DNA of 64,000 nucleotides. Source: Perlabentimonas sp964490015 (GTDB lineage: Bacteria; Bacteroidota; Bacteroidia; Bacteroidales; Tenuifilaceae). Of this stretch, positions 38,717 to 46,507 are shown piece after piece (within the stretch, counting starts at the first letter, position 1; every line of letters begins with the position of its first letter). The notes under the pieces are model-generated. The model was not told the DNA's origin, made no database searches, and saw only the letters and a program-made list of their open reading frames with translations. Position numbers and translations under genes: made by a program. The stretch is from positions 1-64,000 of the forward strand of contig CAZBBA010000006.1 of NCBI GenBank assembly GCA_964490015.1, read 5' to 3'.

Positions 38717-40645
38717 TTACATCTTCTGAATGGCCATTAAAGGTTGTCCCTTCGATACCTTGGTGCCGTTGGTAACCAGAATTTTTACAATCTTACACTT
38801 AACGGGCGACTGAATCTCGTTGAACAGCTTCATCGCCTCCAGAATGCAGATTGTGTCGCCCTGGTTCACAACCGAACCCTCCTCAACAAACGGGGGAACG
38901 CTTTCCGATGATCCACGGTAGAAGGTTCCCGCCATCACCGCGTTAATGGTTTCCGATGTGTCAACCTTCTCAACGGGTTTTGGTTTCTCCACCTCCTGCA
39001 CGGCAACCTCAGTACGGGTTTCAGCAACTGGTTGCTCGGCTACGCTGTGAGAGTAGTCGTTGCTTGTGCTACCATTCCCCGATTTTAGCGAGAGGTTAAA
39101 CTCGCCCTTGCGGATGGTAATCTCGTTAAGCTGCATTCTCGATGCGCGCTCAATTATGGCGTTTAGCCCCACGTAATCGTCGGCGCTTAGGATTGGCGCA
39201 AGCGCCTCCTGCTTAGCGGCCTCCTCGGTTTTGGGCTTACCGTTGGTAATGCTCTCGCCCTCGATATCGGCAGGCGATTTGGGACGCTGATCCTTGGGCA
39301 GCGCTCTCCACTTAAAGTACTCCATCGAAACCTCGGGGAATAGACAGTAAGATAGGATATCCTCCTCGTTCTGTATCAGCTCAGGGTTAGCAATTCCCTT
39401 GGTTGCCGTGGGCAGAATGGGTTTAAGATCGTCGGCAGGGCGATGATCGATGGGCTTCTCGTCGCCAAGAATCTTCTTTACAAGCTTTGGATCGATGGGA
39501 GCAGGCGAAAGGCCGTACATTCCCTTCACGTAGCTTTTCACCTCCTGTGGGATCATTTTGTATCGCTCTCCGGTTAGCACGTTCATCACGGCCTGTGTTC
39601 CCACAATCTGGCTGGTGGGAGTAACCAGCGGAGGATAGCCCAAGTCCTTACGAACCCTTGTCACCTCCTCCAGCGCTTCGGGAAGCTTCTCAATGGCATC
39701 CTGCTGCTCAAGCTGCGAGCGGAAGTTCGAGATCATCCCACCTGGGATTTGGTGGATAAGTATCTCGGAGTCGATTATGGGCTCAAACCCTCTACCCTTG
39801 CTGCGCTTGGGGTAAAGATCGGTAAAGTACTTGTTCACTTTACGAAGCGCCTCCACATCGAGGTTCACCTCGAAATCGGTCTCGCTAAACATGGCCACCA
39901 TAGTCTCCACTGGCGGCTGCGACGAGAATCCGGCCATGGCCGAAATGGCGCAATCAATGGCGCCAGCGCCAGCCTTTACCCCATCGAGGTAGGCCGATAC
40001 GGCCATTCCGCTGGTGGCATGACAATGGATTTGAATGGGTACATCTATCTCCTTGGTAAGCGCCGAAACCAGATTGGTAGCCATGGTGGGCGATAGCAGA
40101 CCCGCCATATCCTTTATACACAACGAGTCAATCCCCAGCGCAACCTGCTCCTTGGCGTACTGAACGTACTTCTCAACTGTATGAACGGGGCTGATGGTGT
40201 ACGATAGCGTGCCCTGGGCATGTGCTCCCGACTTCTTCACGGCCTTTATGGCCGATTGCAGGTTGCGGGTATCGTTTAGCGCATCGAAAATGCGGAAGAT
40301 ATCTACGCCATTCTCGTGGGCTGTGGCCACAAACCGATCAACCAGATCGTCGGGGTAGTTCTTGTAGCCCACAATATTTTGCCCGCGAAGAAGCATCTGC
40401 AGTGGCGTTTTCTTAGCCTTCGACTTAATAAGGCGAAGCCTTTCCCAGGGATTCTCGTACAGGTATCGCAGGCACACATCAAAGGTTGCGCCGCCCCACA
40501 CCTCTAGGGAGTAGTAGCCCACATTGTCGATGGTATCGATAATGCCCATAATGTCGCCGGTGCGCATGCGGGTAGCCCAAAGCGACTGGTGACCATCGCG
40601 AAGCGTGGTATCGGTTATTCGTAGTATATTCTTCTTGGTGCTCAT
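38717..40645 (-). CDS. Biotin-dependent carboxyltransferase/decarboxylase alpha chain (PycB/OadA-like)
   Basis: The HMGL-like carboxyltransferase domain (RDGHQSLWATRMRTGDI; metal and substrate residues in HCHATSGMA) occupies the first 300 residues. A conserved PycB/OadA domain is next, followed by an Ala/Pro/Glu-rich linker and a C-terminal biotinyl domain with the biotin-accepting Lys in LEAMKLFNE. It can act as the alpha subunit of a sodium-pumping oxaloacetate decarboxylase or as pyruvate carboxylase subunit B. ATG 40645 (642 residues) is preferred over ATG 40669. It lies 34 bases after accA. No separate biotin carboxylase gene is in the window. Confidence 0.93.
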   Translation of the reverse strand: MSTKKNILRITDTTLRDGHQSLWATRMRTGDIMGIIDTIDNVGYYSLEVWGGATFDVCLRYLYENPWERLRLIKSKAKKTPLQMLLRGQNIVGYKNYPDDLVDRFVATAHENGVDIFRIFDALNDTRNLQSAIKAVKKSGAHAQGTLSYTISPVHTVEKYVQYAKEQVALGIDSLCIKDMAGLLSPTMATNLVSALTKEIDVPIQIHCHATSGMAVSAYLDGVKAGAGAIDCAISAMAGFSSQPPVETMVAMFSETDFEVNLDVEALRKVNKYFTDLYPKRSKGRGFEPIIDSEILIHQIPGGMISNFRSQLEQQDAIEKLPEALEEVTRVRKDLGYPPLVTPTSQIVGTQAVMNVLTGERYKMIPQEVKSYVKGMYGLSPAPIDPKLVKKILGDEKPIDHRPADDLKPILPTATKGIANPELIQNEEDILSYCLFPEVSMEYFKWRALPKDQRPKSPADIEGESITNGKPKTEEAAKQEALAPILSADDYVGLNAIIERASRMQLNEITIRKGEFNLSLKSGNGSTSNDYSHSVAEQPVAETRTEVAVQEVEKPKPVEKVDTSETINAVMAGTFYRGSSESVPPFVEEGSVVNQGDTICILEAMKLFNEIQSPVKCKIVKILVTNGTKVSKGQPLMAIQKM

Positions 40646-40678
40646 GGTTTCATGTTGATTTAATGGCAAAAAAATTAA

Positions 40679-41524
40679 CTAGTTATCGGTGGAGAACTTT
40701 CCCATTGCGGCATACTTCTCGTATCTGCTATCTAACAAATTGTCAACAGATAAGTTCTTTAGCATATCAAGATTTTTAAGTATCGACGATTTAACCGCCT
40801 CAGCAGTTCTGTTGTAGTCGGTATGTGCGCCCTCGTTGGGCTCGGGAATTATCTCGTCAATTACATCCAGGCGAAGCAGCGCATCGGCGGTAATATTAAG
40901 CGCCTCGGCAGCATCGGGGGCAAACGATGCATCGCGCCAAAGAATTGAAGCGCAACCCTCGGGCGAGATTACGGAGTATATGGCATTGGATAGCATCAGA
41001 ATTCTATCGCCAACGCCAATACCTAAAGCCCCGCCGCTTCCGCCCTCGCCTATCACCAGCGAAACGATGGGAACCTCAATCTTGGCCATCTCGGTAAGGT
41101 TCTTGGCAATGGACTCTGCCTGCCCGCGCTCCTCGGCCTCAATGCCGGGGAAAGCGCCAGGAGTATCAATTACGGTTACAATGGGGATATTGAAGCGCTC
41201 GGCCAAACGCATTAGGCGTAGCGCTTTGCGGTATCCCTCGGGCTTGGCCATACCAAAGTTACGCTCTATGTTCTCGTTAGTGTTCTTGCCCTTGTTGTGA
41301 CCAATAAGCATAACCTTTTGGTCGCCTATCTGCGCAAACCCACCCACAATGGCAGGATCGTCGGCAAAGAAACGATCGCCGTGAAGGGGAATAAAGTTGG
41401 TAAACACCAGGTTGATGTAATCCTGCAGGATGGGCCTGTTGGGATGACGGCTAACCTTAACCGTTTCCCATGCGCTCTGAGCATTAGCCACCTTATCTTT
41501 TTGTGAATTCTTACTCATAGTCAA
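40679..41524 (-). CDS. accA: Acetyl-CoA carboxylase carboxyltransferase alpha subunit
   Basis: AccA pairs with AccD to move carboxyl from biotin to acetyl-CoA in fatty acid synthesis. The 281 residues contain the crotonase fold with GDRFFADDPAIVGGFA, IDTPGAFPGIEAEERGQ and VIGEGGSGGALGIGVGD. It is shorter than the usual 310-320 residues because the N-terminal coiled segment is mostly missing, and this may be natural. It lies between accD (11 bases) and the biotin protein gene. Confidence 0.96.
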   Translation of the reverse strand: MTMSKNSQKDKVANAQSAWETVKVSRHPNRPILQDYINLVFTNFIPLHGDRFFADDPAIVGGFAQIGDQKVMLIGHNKGKNTNENIERNFGMAKPEGYRKALRLMRLAERFNIPIVTVIDTPGAFPGIEAEERGQAESIAKNLTEMAKIEVPIVSLVIGEGGSGGALGIGVGDRILMLSNAIYSVISPEGCASILWRDASFAPDAAEALNITADALLRLDVIDEIIPEPNEGAHTDYNRTAEAVKSSILKNLDMLKNLSVDNLLDSRYEKYAAMGKFSTDN

Positions 41525-41535
41525 AATCGATTAAA

Positions 41536-42363
41536 CTAGCGATTGTAGTAGCTAAGCACGTTGCTGATAAAATGCTTCATGTCCTTGCGATTCACAATGG
41601 AATCGATAAAGCCGTGGGCTAGCAGGTACTCGGCGGTTTGAAAATCGTCGGGCAGCTTCTCGCCTATGGTCTGCTCAATTACCCTGCGGCCAGCAAAGCC
41701 AATTACCGAGAAAGGCTCGGCAATGTTTATATCGCCCATCATGGCGTAGCTGGCGGTTACACCACCCGTTGTGGGGTTGGCTAGCACCGAGATATAAGGG
41801 ATATTCTTCTTGTTGAGCCGTGCAATGCCGTTGCAGGTTTTGGCCATCTGCATAAGCGATAGCACGCCCTCCTGCATCCGCGCGCCCCCCGACTCGGAGA
41901 ATACGATGTAGGGAATGCCCTGCTCGTTGGCAAAGTTTGCCGCTCTTAGAATCTTCTCACCCGTTCCGCTCCCCAGGCTACCACCCAGAAATCGGAAGTC
42001 CATAATGGCCACTGCCGCACGAATGCCGTTTATGGTGCCATGCCCAGTTAGCACGGCCTCGTTAACGCCCAACTTCTTCTTGTTGGCCTCATACTTATCC
42101 TTATAGCTACCCTTTAGGTCGACGAACTTCAGCGAGTCTACCGGGCCAATATTGGCAAACAACTCTTGAAAGGAGTTATCGTCGAAGAGGAGCTTTATCC
42201 GCTCGCTGGGTGAAATACTGCCGTGGTAGTTACAGGCAGGACAAACGCTCAGATTGTCCATCCACTCGCTCTCGTAGATATGCGAGCCGCACCGTTTACA
42301 CTTAACCCACAGGCTTTTTGTTGAGGGCTTAGATTTGCCCTCAGCTATTGTATACCAAGCCAT
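41536..42363 (-). CDS. accD: Acetyl-CoA carboxylase carboxyltransferase beta subunit
   Basis: AccD carries the zinc finger (Cys22, Cys25, Cys41, Cys44 in KCKRCGSHIY and VCPACNYHG) and the crotonase-like core (MDFRFLGGSLGSGTGEKI, FSESGGARMQEGVLSLMQMAK, PTTGGVTASYAM). The length, 275 residues, is normal. It is the first gene of a three-gene set accD-accA-PycB/OadA-like. Confidence 0.97.
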   Translation of the reverse strand: MAWYTIAEGKSKPSTKSLWVKCKRCGSHIYESEWMDNLSVCPACNYHGSISPSERIKLLFDDNSFQELFANIGPVDSLKFVDLKGSYKDKYEANKKKLGVNEAVLTGHGTINGIRAAVAIMDFRFLGGSLGSGTGEKILRAANFANEQGIPYIVFSESGGARMQEGVLSLMQMAKTCNGIARLNKKNIPYISVLANPTTGGVTASYAMMGDINIAEPFSVIGFAGRRVIEQTIGEKLPDDFQTAEYLLAHGFIDSIVNRKDMKHFISNVLSYYNR

Positions 42364-43102
42364 ACTTGAATTTATTTAGATGTCACAACCAAAAATCCCC
42401 CCAATTTACCCAACAAAAGGGAAGGGCAAAGTAAACACTTTTTTAAACAATAGTTTAGAATTTTGAGCAGAAATATACATCCCAACCTCTGTGTTGCCCA
42501 TTTTTAAAGGGTTTTGAGTTTAGAAGACAATGGGTTAATAAACATGAGTTTGGCCTAAAAGATTTACCACAGAAAAGATTTGGCTATATAACTTCTGCAC
42601 ACGACAGAACCTGGAAGGTTCTTTAATTATAGAGTAAGTAAAGCGGGATGAACACATATCACACAGATCTTTCAGCTGTTGTGTGCTTACCCTTTGCAAA
42701 CAGCTACAAAATATCTTTTAGTCGCACAACAATGAAAAATTGTAGTAGCCGGTCACTGAGCAGTTCGACAGGCGTTACGCGGGGTTTGGTGGCGGCTTCG
42801 CCGCCACCAAACCCCGCCCTTCAATTGATAGCGCAGTGTCATCCTGAACCTAACGAAGTGGAGTGAAGTATCTTATTGTGTAAATTTAATTTTCCCAGAC
42901 AACAATGTTTTAAATTATAACCGTAACTTTATACATAGAAATAAATTTAATAAATAGTTTTTTTTTTTTGTTATGGGCAATGGTAGTAAATATCAAAAGC
43001 AAATTTCAATATCAAAAATTACTGGCTTTGAAATTTTAGCACTAACTTACACACCATCGGATCGCTGCAAGTCGCTTTCTTTAACCCTTTAGATTAGTAA
43101 TC
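42364..43102. other. Long intergenic region with hairpin and dispersed-repeat segments
   Basis: About 740 bases without a convincing gene. It carries the upstream region of accD, the perfect hairpin at 42781-42815, flanking segments GAGCAGTTCGACAGG (about 42759-42773) and GTGTCATCCTGAACC (about 42836-42850) that look like dispersed Bacteroidota intergenic repeats, and a run of 13 or more T near 42958. A 72-codon frame at 42648-42866 crosses the hairpin and is not believable. Confidence 0.6.
42781..42815. repeat. Perfect 16-bp hairpin with 3-base loop
   Basis: GGGGTTTGGTGGCGGC and its exact reverse complement are separated by TTC. The stem is GC-rich and is not followed by a T run on either strand, so it is not an ordinary terminator. 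It sits within dispersed-repeat-like sequence. Confidence 0.9.
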
Positions 43103-43501
43103 ATGGCAGCAAGACATTCAATTTTTCTGGTTTTAGCAGTAATTACTCTAAACTATTCATGCCTCGACAGGCAATTTGTTGATGGCAGAGCGGAGCTTAT
43201 TTCCATTTCAGATACAGCGCTGAACGACTCATCGGTTTTTCTTGGATATATCCATCAAATTGACTGGGATGAGCCATATCCTTCGGACTATTTTAAGATA
43301 TGGGTAGAAAACACACCATTTGAAACAACAGCTAGCACTAATGGATACTATTTCTTGAAAGTGTTTCCGGGAAAATATACACTAAATTGCCAAACCGCCT
43401 CGGGAAGCTGGGATAGACTCATTGAAGAGGTAAAGGATATTGAAGTTGCTAAAAACAAAAAGTATAGAATTGATTTTTACATTGGATATACTATTGAGTA
43501 A
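43103..43501 (+). CDS. Small lipoprotein of unknown function
   Basis: A 132-residue protein with a lipoprotein signal (MAARHSIFLVLAVITLNYSC, lipobox LNYSC, Cys20). The mature part is a small beta-rich domain. The pattern YYFLKVFPGKYTLNCQTA (about 91-108) resembles carboxypeptidase regulatory-like or SpaA-type folds, where a value is delivered as a short beta-sandwich. I recognise no family. Genes around it are AT-rich and accessory. Confidence 0.6.
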   Translation: MAARHSIFLVLAVITLNYSCLDRQFVDGRAELISISDTALNDSSVFLGYIHQIDWDEPYPSDYFKIWVENTPFETTASTNGYYFLKVFPGKYTLNCQTASGSWDRLIEEVKDIEVAKNKKYRIDFYIGYTIE

Positions 43502-43703
43502 TGAAATAATAAGCGCATAAAAATAGTAATGAGTTGGCTATTGGGCGTTTATTCTAAAAAAATCGTTAAGCCTTTAAAAACATAACACCAAGTATATAAT
43601 ACCGGGATCTGTGATGTTAACCCAAACACTCAAATTTATATAACTGAATAAAATGTATTTCAAAAAATACAGTTATTGAATTAAACCCAAAAACATTAGA
43701 ATT

Positions 43704-44498
43704 ATGAAAAGGAAAACTCTTAGTGCTTTACTAGTTTTGGCTATTTTTTTATCCTCAACCGCCATGAAACCTGTAGATGAAAAAAATTATATTAAGTTTA
43801 ATGGTAATTTACTTGTCTCAAAATATGAGCTTACCAACGAAGAGTACAATGTTTTTCTGAGAGAATTAAAACTCACCAATCAAGCAGATATAATCAATAA
43901 ATGTACTCCCGACACTGCCTTATGGGCAACAATGATAAGTTATAGTTACGGCAAACCATTTACGAGCCATTATCACTTTCATCCAATGTATAAAAACTAT
44001 CCGGTTGTGAATATCTCAAAGGATGCAATTGATTTATACTGCTCTTGGTTAACAGAAAAATACAACAGTAACGCAAAGAGGAAATTTAAAAAAGTGAAAG
44101 TGAGACTTCCAAGTGAAAAAGAGTGGAAAATGTTTTCGTCCCCATTGCCAGGTCATAACTTGCCTTGGTATGGCACATTTCCTTACGTTTTAAACTCCAA
44201 GAAAAAAGAAAGTATATGTTTCCTTGCAAATCTGAAAATGAAAGACTTTACCACTGGCGACTATAATTATGTTTGGGACGGTGGTTTTATATCATTGCCT
44301 GTAGGAAAGTACCCTGCAAATAGGATAGGGCTGTATGACATTATTGGAAATGTTGCAGAATACACAAATGATGGCAAGGTAAAAGGAGGAAGTTGGGCTA
44401 ATACTCTTGAAGAAAGCACCATTGAAAAGGTACAGGATTTTAACATACCTGACCCCCGAGTTGGCTTTAGACTAGTTATTGAAATAATTGAAGAATAA
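43704..44498 (+). CDS. Exported SUMF1/formylglycine-generating-enzyme-like protein
   Basis: A 264-residue protein with a signal peptide (MKRKTLSALLVLAIFLSSTA) and an FGE-sulfatase/SUMF1 domain: SKYELTNEEYNVFL (about 33-46), VRLPSEKEWKMF (about 132-143), GLYDIIGNVAEY (about 217-228), KGGSW and DPRVGFRLV at the end. This domain is used by formylglycine-generating enzymes, GldK/GldJ gliding lipoproteins and others. The catalytic Cys pair of true formylglycine-generating enzymes is not visible, so the protein is probably a structural or binding relative. Confidence 0.85.
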   Translation: MKRKTLSALLVLAIFLSSTAMKPVDEKNYIKFNGNLLVSKYELTNEEYNVFLRELKLTNQADIINKCTPDTALWATMISYSYGKPFTSHYHFHPMYKNYPVVNISKDAIDLYCSWLTEKYNSNAKRKFKKVKVRLPSEKEWKMFSSPLPGHNLPWYGTFPYVLNSKKKESICFLANLKMKDFTTGDYNYVWDGGFISLPVGKYPANRIGLYDIIGNVAEYTNDGKVKGGSWANTLEESTIEKVQDFNIPDPRVGFRLVIEIIEE

Positions 44499-44660
44499 AA
44501 AAACATTTTCAAGGGCAGTAGCCAATCTCACCGCTTTCCAACAAATCAAAATAAAAACTCCTACTCCAATGTTAACAACATAACGCGACCATAACCCAAC
44601 CCGAATACCATGCGATACTAAAAAATCATCGCGTGCCATTTTAGGAAAAACAGCTATTCG

Positions 44661-45110
44661 ATGAAAATTGAAAAGATTACCGACAACAAGAAGCAGTTCC
44701 TCGACCTGCTGCTGCTGGCCGACGAGCAGGAAGATATGATCGACAAGTACCTGCCCCATGGCGACCTGTTTGCCCTTTACCACCCTGACCTCAAAAGCGT
44801 TTGCGTGGTGGCGCCGGTAAATACCGATACCTGCGAGCTGAAAAACATAGCCACCTACCCTGCACAACAGGGCAAAGGGTACGGTAGGGCACTTATCGGT
44901 TTCATCTCCAATTTCTACAGTAGCCGTTACAAAACCATGCTGGTGGGCACAGGCGAAACGCCCGCAATCCTATCGTTTTACAAAAGTTGTGGCTTTGAGA
45001 TATCACACCGCGTAAAGAACTTTTTCACCGACAACTACAACCACCCCATGTTCGATGGCGATATTCAGCTTATTGATATGATCTACCTGAAAAAGGGTTT
45101 ACGGCAATAG
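44661..45110 (+). CDS. GNAT family N-acetyltransferase
   Basis: A 149-residue acetyltransferase with the acetyl-CoA binding motif QGKGYGRALI (about residues 74-83) and the downstream FYKSCGFEISHRVKNFF end typical of GNAT enzymes. Its substrate is unknown. The gene has a higher GC third-position bias (CTGCTGCTGCTGGCC run) than its AT-rich neighbours, suggesting a separate history. Confidence 0.9.
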   Translation: MKIEKITDNKKQFLDLLLLADEQEDMIDKYLPHGDLFALYHPDLKSVCVVAPVNTDTCELKNIATYPAQQGKGYGRALIGFISNFYSSRYKTMLVGTGETPAILSFYKSCGFEISHRVKNFFTDNYNHPMFDGDIQLIDMIYLKKGLRQ

Positions 45111-45306
45111 CAGAGCTTGTCGAAGCGCTCAGCCACCGAAAAGGCAACAATAGCCAAACCTAATGCCAGTACTTTCAATCAACCTCACCAATTTGTTTTT
45201 TCCCTTTTTTGATGAAGTATTTTAAATGAAAACCTTAAATTTATGCCTAGAATTACAGGTTGATAAATGGGTGAGTAGGCCAATATGCTATAGAAAAACA
45301 AACTCT

Positions 45307-46179
45307 ATGAATATCGTTAATGAAATTCTATACACGACTGCAATAGATGAAAATGGTATTTTAGTTCATATCAATAACGCTGAAAAAGGTAAAGTATATT
45401 GTTGTCCATCTTGCAAAACTGAATTTATTTTAAGAAAGAGTGGAAAAACGGGGAAAGGTTCAAAAAGACCACATTTTGCTCATAATAAGTTAAGTCCTAA
45501 CTGTACCCCAGAAACCGTTCTACACTATTCGTTTAAAAAAAAGGTTGTTGAATTATTGAATAAGTATTTATCAGAAAAAAAAGAATTTATAATCAATTGG
45601 AAATGCTTTGCTTGTTCTAAGAATACTAGCGGAAACTTGTTAGCAAAAGTAACTTCAATTAAAGAAGAGTATAATTTAAAAGTATGTCAACCGGACATTG
45701 CTTTAATTAATGCGGAAGAGAAGGTAATTGCTGTCATTGAAATTGTTGTTACTCATAAACCAGATGAAAAGGTTCTACTGTATTATCAAGAGAATAAAAT
45801 TATTCTCATTCAGATAAATTTGTTTTCTGATGAAGATATTAATATTATTGAAAAGAAAATTAGAACACCTGATATTGTTGACTATTGCATTAATCCTAGA
45901 TGCTCAAACAGTATTAGATATTCAATTAAAAGACGATTAATTTCTTTGCATGATAGGTGTGGTAGGTGCTTTCAACCGATTGAAAGATACAGGACAGAGA
46001 TAAATAGCGCTTTTGGAATACAAAAAACATTAGATTTTACTGAGAATGAGATAAATTATGTTAAGTCAAAACGAAAAAACATTGAGGTTCAGACGAATCA
46101 AAAAACAAAAGAAAAATATCCGAGTTCAATTTGTTATAATTGTAAAACCTGGAACGCTAGAAGACATAAACGCTTTTAG
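45307..46179 (+). CDS. CoiA-like protein with zinc ribbon and nuclease-like core
   Basis: A protein of 290 residues from ATG 45307; a longer frame begins at 45226 with no clear homology. It has an N-terminal zinc ribbon (CCPSCKTEF) followed by KRPHFAHNK, the CoiA-type phrase, then CFACSKN. A PD-(D/E)XK-like core follows: CQPDIALINAEEKVIAVIEIVVTHK (about residues 142-166, key residues Asp, Glu). Later Cys pairs (CINPRCSNS, CGRCF, CYNCKTW) form further ribbons. CoiA acts in competence in other bacteria; the role here is unknown. It is directly followed by an attC-like palindrome. Confidence 0.7.
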   Translation: MNIVNEILYTTAIDENGILVHINNAEKGKVYCCPSCKTEFILRKSGKTGKGSKRPHFAHNKLSPNCTPETVLHYSFKKKVVELLNKYLSEKKEFIINWKCFACSKNTSGNLLAKVTSIKEEYNLKVCQPDIALINAEEKVIAVIEIVVTHKPDEKVLLYYQENKIILIQINLFSDEDINIIEKKIRTPDIVDYCINPRCSNSIRYSIKRRLISLHDRCGRCFQPIERYRTEINSAFGIQKTLDFTENEINYVKSKRKNIEVQTNQKTKEKYPSSICYNCKTWNARRHKRF

Positions 46180-46507
46180 TTGATTCAATAAAAAGCACAT
46201 TGCCTAACTTAGGGTGCATTTCACGCTAGCTTCATCACGGCGGATTTGGCTGTAGCCCGTATCCCGCACTCGCCAAATCCTCACCGTTAGGTACAGCAAT
46301 AAAACTAACAACAACTAAAATTTTGCTCCAATAAGAAAATAAAATGGAAACCGCCAACACACAAAACAGCACATTTGCATCCGACCGATGGGAGTTCAGC
46401 GAAGCTAAACCGCACAGCCCAAAACACGACCAAGGTTTGTAATAGAGCTGTTTTTTTGCCAACGCTCACACGGTTTTGAGTATCTTGCGAACTATAAATT
46501 TTGAACA
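46180..46507. other. Intergenic region holding an attC-like hairpin
   Basis: Between the CoiA-like gene and hsdR. It contains the attC-like structure at 46201-46293 and a segment near 46400-46470 (CAGCCCAAAACACGACC, GCCAACGCTCACACGG) that looks like common Bacteroidota intergenic sequence. I see no coding sequence and no clear promoter, only an approximate -7 element (AAATTTTG) just before hsdR. Confidence 0.5.
46201..46293. repeat. attC-like nested inverted repeat
   Basis: An outer pair TGCCTAAC (46201-46208) / GTTAGGTA (46286-46293), and an inner pair GGATTTGGC (46242-46250) / GCCAAATCC (46272-46280), give a 93-base structure like the core sites and stem of an integron attC. The outer pair matches the GTTRRRY/RYYYAAC rule. 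No integrase is in the window. Confidence 0.4.

Noticed and set aside
42648..42866. 72-codon gene across the hairpin
   Set aside because: It is created by the palindrome and repeat sequence and has no recognisable protein features.
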